This document shows, in pieces, positions 18,289-27,346 of a stretch of 64,000 nucleotides of DNA. The DNA is from Streptomyces chrestomyceticus JCM 4735 (GTDB lineage: Bacteria > Actinomycetota > Actinomycetes > Streptomycetales > Streptomycetaceae): contig NZ_BHZC01000001.1 of the NCBI RefSeq assembly GCF_003865135.1, positions 6,758,001 through 6,822,000 on the forward strand, read 5' to 3'. The position numbers were made by a program, and so were the translations under genes. The first letter of the stretch is position 1; each line of letters begins with the position of its first letter. The notes under the pieces are model-generated. The model did not search any database. It had not been told where the DNA came from and saw nothing but the letters and a program-made list of their open reading frames with translations.

Positions 18289-19404
18289 TCAGGCGGGGCT
18301 GCCGTCCGTACTGGCGGACCGGTCTCCGTCCGTACGGGACCGGTCACCGTCCGTGGCGGGGGAGCCGCCCTGGCCGGGAACCCGGACGGTCTTCGGCGCC
18401 GAAGCCGTGGACCCGCGGACGACCAGCTCCGGATGGAAGACGAACTCGCTGTGCGGCGCCGGGGTGCCCCCGACCTCCTCCAGCAGGGCGCGCACCGCCG
18501 CCTGCCCCATCGCGGTGACCGGCTGCCGGATCGTGGTCAGCGGCGGGTCCGTGAAGGCGATCAGCGGGGAGTCGTCGAAACCGACGACGGAGACCTCCCG
18601 GGGCACGTCCAGGCCCTGCTGCCGGGCGGCCCGGATCGCGCCGAGCGCCATCATGTCGCTGGCGCAGACCACCGCCGTGCAGCCGCGGGCGAGCAGCGCG
18701 CCGGCCGCGGCCTGCCCGCCCTCCAGGGTGTACAGGGAGTGCTGGATCAGCTCCTGGGCCGCCTCCCGGCCCAGGCCGAGCTGGTCCTTCATGCTGTGCA
18801 GAAAGCCCTCGATCTTGCGCTGGACGGGCACGAAGCGCTTCGGTCCCAGGGCCAGCCCGATCCGCTGGTGGCCCAGTGCGGCCAGATGGGTGACGGCGAG
18901 GCGGATCGCGGCCCGGTCGTCCGGCGAGACGAAGGGTGCCTGCACCTTGTCGGAGAAGCCGTTGATCAGGACGAAGGGCACGCCCTGGCCGCGGAGCTGC
19001 TCGTAGCGCTGCATGTCGGCGGAGGTGTCCGCGTGCAGTCCGGAGACGAAGATGATCCCGGCGACGCCGCGGTCCACCAGCATCTCGGTCAGCTCGTCCT
19101 CGGTGGAGCCGCCCGGTGTCTGGGTGGCCAGCACCGGGGTGTAGCCCTGGCGGGTCAGTGCCTGGCCGATGACCTGGGCGAACGCCGGGAAGATCGGGTT
19201 CTCCAGCTCCGGGGTTATCAGGCCGACCAGCCCGGCGCTGCGCTGCCGCAGCCGGACGGGACGCTCGTACCCGAGCACGTCGAGCGCGGCCAGCACGGAC
19301 TGGCGGGTGGTGGCGGAGACACCGGGTTTTCCGTTGAGCACCCGGCTGACGGTGGCCTCGCTGACACCCGCCTGCGCTGCGATGTCGGACAGCCGGGCGG
19401 TCAT
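18289..19404 (-). CDS. malR: LacI-family maltose regulator MalR
   Basis: 371 residues from the ATG at 19404. The DNA-binding head is MTARLSDIAAQAGVSEATVSRVLNG, followed by the hinge and a periplasmic-binding-like core (LVGLITPELENPIFPAFAQ ... VVCASDMMALGAIRAARQQGLDVPREVSVVGFDD). The last 30 residues are a repetitive Gly/Asp/Ser/Thr tail. By position next to malEFG and by sequence it matches Streptomyces MalR/Reg1, which represses malE and secreted alpha-amylase genes and is released by maltose-type inducers. It follows an alpha-glucosidase gene on the same strand with 103 bases between. Candidate operators lie at 21170-21357 and 29768-29798. Confidence 0.92.
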   Translation of the reverse strand: MTARLSDIAAQAGVSEATVSRVLNGKPGVSATTRQSVLAALDVLGYERPVRLRQRSAGLVGLITPELENPIFPAFAQVIGQALTRQGYTPVLATQTPGGSTEDELTEMLVDRGVAGIIFVSGLHADTSADMQRYEQLRGQGVPFVLINGFSDKVQAPFVSPDDRAAIRLAVTHLAALGHQRIGLALGPKRFVPVQRKIEGFLHSMKDQLGLGREAAQELIQHSLYTLEGGQAAAGALLARGCTAVVCASDMMALGAIRAARQQGLDVPREVSVVGFDDSPLIAFTDPPLTTIRQPVTAMGQAAVRALLEEVGGTPAPHSEFVFHPELVVRGSTASAPKTVRVPGQGGSPATDGDRSRTDGDRSASTDGSPA

Positions 19405-19507
19405 GGGTGGGACTGTACCGGTCGGCTCCCGGATTGCCCACGTTGCCCGCACCGTCCGGCGGCGGGCCGCGCCGCCGGACGGCCCGTTCGGTTCGCCGGG
19501 CCGCTCG

Positions 19508-21115
19508 TCAGAGGGCCCACCAGGTACAGGAGTCGCCCGGCAGGACGGCGGTGGCGCCGTCGTCGGTGACCGTCGCGGAGGAGAGCAGCAGCCGCCCGGG
19601 GCGGGGGAGTTCGACGGCGCGGCCCAGGGTGTTGAGGGTGCACAGCAGCTCCGTACGGCCCGCCCGGCCGGTACGGGTGAAGGCCAGCAGCCCGTCGGGG
19701 GCGTCGGCCCAGGCGAGGTCCCCGTCGCCGAGGCACGGGTGCGCGCGGCGGAGGGCGAGCGCCGCGCGGTACAGCTCCAGGGTGGAGGCCGGGTCGCCGG
19801 TCTGGGCCCGTACGGACAGGTCCTTCCAGGCGCGCGGCTGGGGCAGCCAACTGCCGCCGGGGCCGAAGCCGTACGCGGCCGAGTCGCCGTACCAGGGCAG
19901 CGGGACGCGGCAGCCGTCGCGGAAGCCGTCCTGGCCGTCGCCGCGGAAGAACGCGGGGTCCTGGCGGACCTCGTCGGGCAGGTCGGTGACCTCCGGCAGG
20001 CCCAGTTCCTCGCCCTGGTACAGGTAGGCCGAGCCGGGCAGCGCGAGCATCATGAGGGTGGCGGCGCGGGCCCGCTGCAGGCCGCCGAGGCGGGTCGTGT
20101 GCCGGACGACGTCGTGGTTGGACAGCACCCAGGACGTGGTGGCGCCGACCGAGGCGGTCGCGGCGAGGGAGGCGTCGACGACGGCGCGCAGCGAGGCGGC
20201 GGACCAGTCGGCGGTCAGGAACTGGAAGTTGAACGCCTGGTGGCACTCGTCGGGGCGGACGTACAGGGCGAGCCGTTCGGGGCTGGGGGCCCACGCCTCG
20301 GCGACGCCGATGCGCTCGCCGGGGTAGGAGTCCAGCAGGCGGCGCCAGGCGCGGTGGATCTCGTGGACGCCGTCCTGGTCGAAGAAGGGCAGCACCTGGC
20401 TGCCGATGAGCTTGGCCTGCTCCTTGCGGCCGATGTCGGGCAGGCCGGGTGCCTTGACCATGCCGTGGGCGACGTCGATGCGGAAGCCGTCCACGCCGAG
20501 GTCGAGCCAGAACCGCAGCACCGACTCGAACTCGGCGTGCACGTCCGGGTCGTCCCAGTTCAGGTCGGGCTGCTGCGGGGCGAACAGGTGCAGGTACCAG
20601 TCGCCGCGCTCGGTACGGGTCCAGGCGGGGCCGCCGAAGACCGACTCCCAGTCGTTGGGCGGCAGCTCGCCGGAGGCGCCCCGGCCGGGGCGGAAGAGGT
20701 AGCGCCGCCGGGCCAGTTCCGGGTCCTGGAACCAGGGGTGCTGGTCGGAGGTGTGGTTGGGCACGATGTCGACGATCACCCGCAGGCCCAGCGCGTGGGC
20801 GGCCCGTACGAGGTCGTCGGCGTCCTGGAGGCTGCCGAACAGCGGGTCGACGGAGCGGTAGTCGGCGACGTCGTAGCCGCCGTCGGCCTGCGGGGAGGCG
20901 TAGAACGGGGTGAGCCAGACGGCGTCCACGCCCAGGTCGCGCAGGTAGGGCAGGCGTTCGCGGGCGCCGCGCAGATCGCCGATGCCGTCTCCGTCGCAGT
21001 CGGCGAAGGAACGGACGTACACCTGGTAGATGACGGCGTCGCGCCACCAGCCGGGGCGCCCGCCGGGCTCCGCCGCCGCGCGGCCGGGGTCGGTCGAGGT
21101 CAGCTCCTGGGTCAT
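19508..21115 (-). CDS. Alpha-glucosidase (GH13), copy adjacent to malR
   Basis: 535 residues from the ATG at 21115, the last Met before the conserved WWRDAVIYQVYVRSF opening. The GH13 conserved regions are complete: DIVPNHTSD, GFRIDVAHG (nucleophile Asp), GVAEAWAP (acid/base Glu) and WVLSNHDVVRH. It has no signal peptide, so it works inside the cell, splitting glucose from imported maltodextrins or isomalto-oligosaccharides. It is strongly similar over its whole length to the alpha-glucosidase at 24556 (for example LPEVTDLPDEVRQDPAFFR is identical), so the two are paralogues by duplication. It is divergent from malE and followed by malR. Confidence 0.92.
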   Translation of the reverse strand: MTQELTSTDPGRAAAEPGGRPGWWRDAVIYQVYVRSFADCDGDGIGDLRGARERLPYLRDLGVDAVWLTPFYASPQADGGYDVADYRSVDPLFGSLQDADDLVRAAHALGLRVIVDIVPNHTSDQHPWFQDPELARRRYLFRPGRGASGELPPNDWESVFGGPAWTRTERGDWYLHLFAPQQPDLNWDDPDVHAEFESVLRFWLDLGVDGFRIDVAHGMVKAPGLPDIGRKEQAKLIGSQVLPFFDQDGVHEIHRAWRRLLDSYPGERIGVAEAWAPSPERLALYVRPDECHQAFNFQFLTADWSAASLRAVVDASLAATASVGATTSWVLSNHDVVRHTTRLGGLQRARAATLMMLALPGSAYLYQGEELGLPEVTDLPDEVRQDPAFFRGDGQDGFRDGCRVPLPWYGDSAAYGFGPGGSWLPQPRAWKDLSVRAQTGDPASTLELYRAALALRRAHPCLGDGDLAWADAPDGLLAFTRTGRAGRTELLCTLNTLGRAVELPRPGRLLLSSATVTDDGATAVLPGDSCTWWAL

Positions 21116-21169
21116 CTGGCATCCCTGTTCGAGAGTGGGGCGATTCGGGGCAGAGCGTCCATGCATCGT

Positions 21170-21357
21170 CTTGCAGGGTCCAGGCATCGATCGACGGACG
21201 GTCGTCTACGGGCTCAACGCGCGGAGCACGGCGGGGTGACGGGCCCACGGGCGCTCGGAGCCCTGGTGAGCGGCCTGCTGACGCACGGCGGGCAGGGCGT
21301 GCGCGGGCGCCGCCCCCTGCAACACCTTCCTGTCCTCTTGCAGAAATTTGCCGCAAG
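21170..21357. promoter_or_regulatory. MalR-type operator cluster between the divergent glucosidase and malE genes
   Basis: The 354-base divergent gap contains four TTGC-core motifs: CTTGCAG at 21170-21176, CTGCAA at 21317-21322 (TTGCAG on the other strand), CTTGCAG at 21337-21343 and CCGCAAG at 21351-21357. The last two form an imperfect inverted pair with CTTGC/GCAAG arms. Similar motifs precede the alpha-amylase gene at 29.77 kb. In streptomycetes such repeats bind MalR/Reg1 (family knowledge); here binding is inferred. Nothing else gene-like is seen in the gap. Confidence 0.6.
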
Positions 21358-21469
21358 GTCTTTCGAATTCATGACGGCGCTGTTACGTTCCTGTCCGCCA
21401 TCACAGGCGTTCCGAACGGCCGGGCAAGGCGTTCCGACGCCATCTCGGGCGTTACCTTGAGGAGTTCAC

Positions 21470-22735
21470 ATGCGACGTGGCATGGCGACTACCGCGCTGG
21501 CCGCGGGTCTGGCACTGGCGGCGACGGCGTGCGGCAGCGGCGGCGGGGGCGACCAGCAGAGCGGGGGCGAGCTGTCGGGCACCGTGACCTTCTGGGACAC
21601 CTCCAACGACGCCGAGAAGGCGACGTACAAGAAGCTGGCCGAGAGCTTCGAGAAGGAGCACCCGAAGGTCGACGTGAAGTACGTCAGCGTCGCCTTCGGC
21701 GAGGCCAACGCCAAGTTCAAGAACGCCGCGGGGGCCGGCGCGGGCGCCCCCGACGTGATGCGCACCGAGGTCGCCTGGGTCGCCGACTTCGCCAACCTCG
21801 GCTACCTCGCCCCGCTGGACGGCACCCCGGCCCTGGACGACACCGGCGACTACCTCCCGCAGGCCCTCGGCAGCACCAAGTTCAAGGACAAGACCTACGC
21901 CGTGCCGCAGGTCACCGACACCCTCGGCCTCTTCTACAACAAGCGGCTGCTCAAGCAGGCCGGTGTCGAGGTGCCCAAGACCTTCGCCGAGCTGACCGCC
22001 GCCGCCAAGCAGATCAAGGACAAGACCGGCGCCACCGCGCTCTACCTGCGCGGCGACGACCCGTACTGGTTCCTGCCGTACCTCTACGGCGAGGGCGGTG
22101 ACCTGGTCGACGCCCGCGACAAGGTCGTGACGATCGACGACGACGCCGGCGTCAAGGCGTTCAAGGCCGTCAAGGACCTGGTCGACTCCAAGGCCGCGGT
22201 CACCGACGCCACCGACGGCCAGGAGAACCAGCTCAAGGCCCTCAAGGACGGCAGCGTCGCGATGGCGGTCAGCGGTCCGTGGGACATCGAGGGCGTCCGC
22301 GCGGGCAAGGAGTTCAAGGACAAGAAGAACCTGGGCGTCGCGCCGGTACCCGGCGGCAGCGCCTCCCAGGGCTCCCCGCAGGGCGGCTGGAACCTCTCCG
22401 TCTACGCGGGCTCGAAGAACCTCCAGGCGTCCTACGCGTTCGCCCGGTACATGAGCTCGGCGAAGATCCAGCAGCAGACCACCGAGCAGCTCAGCCTGCT
22501 GCCCACCCGCAAGTCCGTGTACACGCTGCCGTCCGTCAAGAACAACGAGATGGTCGGCTTCTTCAAGCCCGCCGTCGACAAGGCCGTCCAGCGCCCCTGG
22601 ATCGCCGAGGGCAACGCCCTCTTCGAGCCGATCAAGGTGCAGATGAACAAGGTGCTCACCGGCTCCAGCACGCCCGAGCAGGCCGCCAAGGCCGTCGGCG
22701 ACAGCTACCGCAAGATCCTCAAGGACTACAAGTGA
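21470..22735 (+). CDS. malE: Maltose/maltodextrin-binding lipoprotein
   Basis: 421 residues. The signal peptide MRRGMATTALAAGLALAATAC ends in a lipobox (Cys21), followed by a Gly-rich linker, so the protein is anchored outside the membrane. The rest is a family 1 solute-binding protein: GTVTFWDTSNDAEKATYKKL, PDVMRTEVAWVADFANLGYL, DTLGLFYNKRLLKQAGV and GGWNLSVYAGSKN. It captures maltodextrins for MalFG. GAGG lies ahead of the ATG. The stop overlaps the GTG start of malF. First gene of a malE-malF-malG-glucosidase-regulator operon. Confidence 0.95.
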   Translation: MRRGMATTALAAGLALAATACGSGGGGDQQSGGELSGTVTFWDTSNDAEKATYKKLAESFEKEHPKVDVKYVSVAFGEANAKFKNAAGAGAGAPDVMRTEVAWVADFANLGYLAPLDGTPALDDTGDYLPQALGSTKFKDKTYAVPQVTDTLGLFYNKRLLKQAGVEVPKTFAELTAAAKQIKDKTGATALYLRGDDPYWFLPYLYGEGGDLVDARDKVVTIDDDAGVKAFKAVKDLVDSKAAVTDATDGQENQLKALKDGSVAMAVSGPWDIEGVRAGKEFKDKKNLGVAPVPGGSASQGSPQGGWNLSVYAGSKNLQASYAFARYMSSAKIQQQTTEQLSLLPTRKSVYTLPSVKNNEMVGFFKPAVDKAVQRPWIAEGNALFEPIKVQMNKVLTGSSTPEQAAKAVGDSYRKILKDYK

Positions 22736-23715
22736 CGGACACCGCACGGATGCCCCGGACCCGGCGGAAGGAGGCCGCCGCCGCACCGCCGGGCCGGGTG
22801 CGCAGAGCCCTGGGCACCCACTGGTACGCCTGGACCATGGTCGCCCCGGTGGTGCTCGTCATCGGCGTCATCATCGGCTACCCCCTGGTCCGCGGCCTGT
22901 ACCTGTCGCTGACGGACGCCAACGAGGCCAACGTCGAACGCAACATCGGCATGAACCACATCCCGGCCACCTACGAGTTCACCGGCCTGCACAACTACAC
23001 CGAGATCCTCGGCGGCGACGTCTTCTGGGGCCGCCTCGGCTGGACCGTCGTGTGGACGGTGGCCTGCGTCGGCGTCACCTTCGCCATCGGCCTGGCCCTC
23101 GCCAACCTGCTCAACCGCACCCTGCGCGGCCGCACCTTCTACCGGCTGGCGCTGATCCTGCCCTGGGCCATCCCCGCCTTCGTCTCCGTCTTCACCTGGC
23201 GGCTGCTCTACAACGAGAAGAACGGCCTGCTGAACAAGCTGCTGGCGGGCGGCGGCATCGACGCGGTGCCGTGGCTGAACGACCCGACCTGGGCCAAGCT
23301 GTCGGTCATCGCCGTCAACGTGTGGCTGGGCGTACCGTTCATGCTCGTCGCGCTGCTCGGCGGTCTCCAGTCGATCCCGGGCGAGCTGTACGAAGCCGCG
23401 GAGATGGACGGCGCCAACGCCTGGCAGCGGTTCCGCAACATCACCCTGCCCGGGCTGCGCGGCGTGAGCAGCACCGTGATCCTGCTCTCCACCATCTGGA
23501 CGTTCAACATGTTCCCGGTGATCTACCTGCTCACCCGGGGCGGGCCCGGCGACGCCACCGAGATCCTGGTGACGTACGCCTACCGGCTCTCCTTCGTCGA
23601 CAGCCCGCGGGACTTCTCCGGCTCGGCCGCCTGGGGCGTGCTGATCCTGCTCCTGCTGTCCCTCATCGCGGTCGTCTACCGGCGCTCGCTCCGCAAGCAG
23701 GGAGAGGTGTGGTGA
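22732..23715 (+). CDS. malF: Maltodextrin ABC transporter permease MalF
   Basis: 327 residues from a GTG at 22732 that overlaps the malE stop; an ATG six codons later is an alternative. Six hydrophobic helices follow a basic head. The loop EAAEMDGANAWQRFRNITLPGL is the EAA motif that docks on the shared ATPase (MsiK in streptomycetes, not in this window). As in other actinobacterial MalF proteins it lacks the large periplasmic insert of E. coli MalF. Membrane half of the maltodextrin importer, paired with MalG. Confidence 0.94.
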   Translation: MTDTARMPRTRRKEAAAAPPGRVRRALGTHWYAWTMVAPVVLVIGVIIGYPLVRGLYLSLTDANEANVERNIGMNHIPATYEFTGLHNYTEILGGDVFWGRLGWTVVWTVACVGVTFAIGLALANLLNRTLRGRTFYRLALILPWAIPAFVSVFTWRLLYNEKNGLLNKLLAGGGIDAVPWLNDPTWAKLSVIAVNVWLGVPFMLVALLGGLQSIPGELYEAAEMDGANAWQRFRNITLPGLRGVSSTVILLSTIWTFNMFPVIYLLTRGGPGDATEILVTYAYRLSFVDSPRDFSGSAAWGVLILLLLSLIAVVYRRSLRKQGEVW

Positions 23716-24554
23716 TGGCCAAGTCCCTGCGCGACAGGCGCAGCCCGCTGGCCTCCGTGGGCCTGCACGCGACCCTCCTGGTCGCCGCCGTCGTCGCGGT
23801 CTTCCCGCCGCTGTGGCTGCTCGTGACGTCCTTCAAGCCGAAGAACGACGCCTTCTCCACCGAGCTGGTCACCCACTTCACCTTCGCCAACTACCGGCAC
23901 GTCGTCGCCGACACCCAGTTCCTGACCTGGTTCGGCAACTCGCTGCTCGTCGTCGGCGTCACCACCCTCGTCGGCGTCTTCGTCGCGGCCACCACCGGCT
24001 ACGCCGTCAGCCGCTTCCGGTTCCCCGGGATGCGCCCGCTGATGTGGCTGCTGCTGATCACGCAGATGTTCCCGGTCGCCGTCCTGATCGTGCCGCTGTA
24101 CAACCTGATGGCGAGCCTGGGCCTGCTCAACCAGCCGGCCGGCCTGATCGTCACGTACCTGACCATCGCCGTCCCGTTCTGCGCCTGGATGATGAAGGGC
24201 TTCTTCGACACCATCCCGGTGGAGATCGACGAAGCCGGCCGCGTCGACGGCCTCAACCCCTTCGGCACCTTCTGGCGCCTGGTCCTGCCGCTGGCCCGCC
24301 CCGGCCTGGCCGTCACCGGCTTCTACACCTTCGTGACGGCCTGGGCCGAGGTCGCGTACGCCTCCGCGTTCATGACCGGGGAGGAGAACCTGACCCTCGC
24401 CGGCGGCCTGCAGACCTTCGTCAACCAGTACGTCAACGACTGGGGCTCGATGACCGCCGCCGCCGTGATCATCGCGGTCCCGGCCGGCCTGGTCTTCGCC
24501 TTCGCCCAGCGCCACCTCGTCGCCGGACTGACCTCCGGCACCACCAAGGGATGA
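23715..24554 (+). CDS. malG: Maltodextrin ABC transporter permease MalG
   Basis: 279 residues from the ATG at 23715, which shares its A with the malF stop; an in-frame GTG one codon earlier is possible. The EAA loop is EIDEAGRVDGLNPFGTFWRLVLPLARPG, and six membrane helices are seen. No ATPase gene accompanies the operon, which fits the Streptomyces habit of sharing one MsiK ATPase between several sugar importers. The next gene, an alpha-glucosidase, starts one base after the stop, so import and hydrolysis are coupled in expression. Confidence 0.94.
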   Translation: MAKSLRDRRSPLASVGLHATLLVAAVVAVFPPLWLLVTSFKPKNDAFSTELVTHFTFANYRHVVADTQFLTWFGNSLLVVGVTTLVGVFVAATTGYAVSRFRFPGMRPLMWLLLITQMFPVAVLIVPLYNLMASLGLLNQPAGLIVTYLTIAVPFCAWMMKGFFDTIPVEIDEAGRVDGLNPFGTFWRLVLPLARPGLAVTGFYTFVTAWAEVAYASAFMTGEENLTLAGGLQTFVNQYVNDWGSMTAAAVIIAVPAGLVFAFAQRHLVAGLTSGTTKG

Positions 24555-24555
24555 C

Positions 24556-26193
24556 ATGACCGACCAGACCAACCGGCACCACGCCACCGGAGCGACCGCC
24601 GACGCCGCGGACGCGACCGCACCCGGGGCCACCCAGTGGTGGCGCGACGCGGTGATCTACCAGGTCTATCCGCGCAGCTTCGCCGACGGCAACGGCGACG
24701 GCATGGGCGACCTCCCGGGCATCCGCACCCGTCTGCCCTACCTCAAGGACCTGGGCGTCGACGCCGTCTGGCTCAGCCCGTTCTACTCCTCCCCGCAGGC
24801 CGACGCGGGCTACGACGTCGCCGACTACCGCGTCATCGACCCGGCCTTCGGCACCCTCGCCGACGCCGAAGCGGTGATCCGCGACGCCCACGGACTGGGC
24901 CTGCGCATCATCGTGGACGTCGTCCCCAACCACTGCTCCGACCAGCACGCCTGGTTCCGGCAGGCGTTGGACGAGGGCCCCGGCTCGACGCTCCGGGACC
25001 GCTTCCACTTCCGCAAGGGCCGCGGCGAGAACGGTGAACTCCCGCCCAACGACTGGGAGTCCGTCTTCGGCGGCCCCGCCTGGACCCGCGTCGCCGACGG
25101 CGAGTGGTACCTCCACCTGTTCGCCCCCGAGCAGCCCGACTTCAACTGGGACAGCCCGGCGGTCCAGGACGAGTTCCGTTCCATCCTGCGCTTCTGGCTC
25201 GACCTCGGCGTGGACGGCTTCCGCATCGACGTCGCCCACGGCCTGGTCAAGGCCCCGGGCCTGCCCGACATGGGCCGCACCGGCCAGCTCAAACTCCTCG
25301 GCAACCAGGTCCTGCCCTTCTTCGACCAGGACGGCGTCCACGAGATCTACCGCTCCTGGCGCCGCGTCCTGGACGAGTACGCGGGCGACCGCATCGGCGT
25401 GGCGGAAGCCTGGACCCCCAGCGCCGACCGCACCGCCCTCTACCTCCGCCCCGACGAACTCCACCAGGCGTTCAACTTCCACTACCTCAACACCGACTGG
25501 GACGCGGCAGCGCTGCGCACCGTCATCGACGCCTCCCTTGACGCGATGCGGCCCGTCGGCGCCCCCACCACCTGGGTCCTCTCCAACCATGACGTGGTCC
25601 GGCACGCCACCCGCCTCGGCGGCGGTGCCCGCCGCGCCCGCGCCGCCGCCCTCCTCATGCTCGCGCTCCCCGGCTCCGCCTATGTCTACCAGGGCGAGGA
25701 ACTGGGCCTCCCCGAGGTCACCGACCTGCCCGACGAGGTCCGCCAGGACCCCGCGTTCTTCCGCGGCGACGGCCAGGACGGTCTGCGCGACGGCTGCCGC
25801 GTACCGATCCCGTGGTCCGGCGGCACCGCCCCGTACGGCTTCGGTACGGGCGGTAGCTGGCTCCCGCAGCCGCCGGAGTGGGCGGGGCTGAGCGTCGCCG
25901 CCCAGACCGGCGACCCGGCCTCCATGCTGGAGCTGTACCGTACGGCCCTCCGGCTGCGCCGCACCCACCCCGGGCTCGGGGCGGGCGACCAGGTCGAATG
26001 GCTGGACGCACCCGAGGGCGTGCTGGCCTTCCGCCGCCCCGGCGGCTTCGCCTGCACGGTCAACACGACCCCCGCCCCCGTACGCGCCCCCTCCCACCCC
26101 GACTGGCGGCCTCTCCTGTCCTCCGCCGAACTCCGCACCGTCGACGACGAACCGATCCTCCCGGCGGACACCGCCGTGTGGTGGGAAGCGTGA
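24556..26193 (+). CDS. aglA: Alpha-glucosidase (GH13), last enzyme of the mal operon
   Basis: 545 residues, cytoplasmic. After a 30-residue Ala/Thr-rich head the TIM barrel opens with WWRDAVIYQVYPRSF. Conserved regions: DVVPNHCSD, GFRIDVAHG with the nucleophile, GVAEAWTP with the acid/base Glu, and WVLSNHDVVRH. It should release glucose from maltodextrins brought in by MalEFG. The start is one base after the malG stop, and its stop overlaps the GTG of the regulator downstream. Paralogue of the gene at 19508-21115. Confidence 0.93.
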   Translation: MTDQTNRHHATGATADAADATAPGATQWWRDAVIYQVYPRSFADGNGDGMGDLPGIRTRLPYLKDLGVDAVWLSPFYSSPQADAGYDVADYRVIDPAFGTLADAEAVIRDAHGLGLRIIVDVVPNHCSDQHAWFRQALDEGPGSTLRDRFHFRKGRGENGELPPNDWESVFGGPAWTRVADGEWYLHLFAPEQPDFNWDSPAVQDEFRSILRFWLDLGVDGFRIDVAHGLVKAPGLPDMGRTGQLKLLGNQVLPFFDQDGVHEIYRSWRRVLDEYAGDRIGVAEAWTPSADRTALYLRPDELHQAFNFHYLNTDWDAAALRTVIDASLDAMRPVGAPTTWVLSNHDVVRHATRLGGGARRARAAALLMLALPGSAYVYQGEELGLPEVTDLPDEVRQDPAFFRGDGQDGLRDGCRVPIPWSGGTAPYGFGTGGSWLPQPPEWAGLSVAAQTGDPASMLELYRTALRLRRTHPGLGAGDQVEWLDAPEGVLAFRRPGGFACTVNTTPAPVRAPSHPDWRPLLSSAELRTVDDEPILPADTAVWWEA

Positions 26194-27268
26194 CCGACCA
26201 CCCCGACGCGCCGCCGGCCGGGGCACCGGCCCCCGGCTGGCGCACATCGCCGCGCAGGCGCGGGTCAGCGAGGCGACCGTCAGCCGGGTGCTGAACGGCA
26301 GGGCGGGCGTGGCCCGCGGCACCCGGCAGCGGGTGCTGGCCGCCCTCGACCTGCTCGGCGGCGAACGCCCGGTACGGCTGCGGCGCACCAGCGCCGGACT
26401 GGTCGGCCTGATCGTCCCCGAGCTGACCAACCCGATCTTCCCGGCCTTCGCCCAGCTCATCGAGCAGGCCCTCGCGGGCCACGGCTACACGCCCGTCCTG
26501 TGCACCCAGCTCCCCGGCGGCGCCACCGAGGACGAACTCGTCGAACAGTTGGAAGCCCGCGGCGTCACCGGGATCATCTTCCTCTCCGGCCTCCACTCCG
26601 ACAGCACCACCGACCCCGCCCGCTACACCCGCCTCACCGACCGCGGCCTCCCGTACGTCCTCATCAACGGCTACCACGAGGACATCGCCGCCCCCTTCGT
26701 CTCCCCGGACGACCGGGCGGCCGCCCGCATGGCCGTACGCCACCTCGCCGAACTCGGCCACCGCACCATCGGCCTCGCGGTCGGCCCGGCCCGCTACGTA
26801 CCGTCCCGCCGCAAGGCCGAAGGCTTCGCCGCGGCGTTGAGGGAGGAGTTCGGCCTCCGTGGGGCAGCGGCCGAACTGCTCACCCGTCACACCCTCTTCG
26901 GCGTCGAAGGCGGCCACGCGGCAGCCGTCTCCCTCCTGGACGCGGGCTGCACGGCGGTCGTCTGCGGCAGCGACCTGATGGCCCTCGGCGTCGTACGGGC
27001 GGCCCGCCAGCGCGGCCTCGACGTCCCCTCCCAGGTCTCCGTCGTCGGCTTCGACGACTCCCAGCTCATCGCCTTCACCGACCCGCCGCTGACGACCGTA
27101 CGCCAGCCGGTACGGGCCATGGCCTCGGCAGCCGTGGACGCACTGATCGAGGAGATCCGCACCCGCGCGGACGGCGACGGACCGCCCGACCGCCACACGG
27201 AGTTCGTCTTCCAGCCGGAACTGGTCGTACGGGGATCGACCGCCCGGCTCCCGGAGACGGCGGGGTAG
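26190..27268 (+). CDS. Second LacI-family regulator, apparent frameshift near its start
   Basis: From about 26234 one frame encodes a complete LacI protein: RLAHIAAQARVSEATVSRVLNG, then a core very like MalR (LVGLIVPELTNPIFPAFAQ ... VVGFDDSQLIAFTDPPLTTVRQP). That frame has no ATG or GTG before the helix-turn-helix. The natural start, GTG at 26190 overlapping the glucosidase stop, is in another frame (VTDHPDAPPAGAPAPG). One extra C in the five-C run at about 26230-26234 would join them. So either the gene is broken, the sequence has a homopolymer error, or translation starts at CTG 26237. Starting at GTG 26288 would lose the DNA-binding domain. The recognition region also has ARVS where MalR has AGVS. 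Confidence 0.8.
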
Positions 27269-27346
27269 CGCGCGGGGCCGCTGATGGCAGGATGACCACC
27301 GCAACCACGCGATCAACGCCGCCACTTACGGGAAGGTGCCCAGGCC

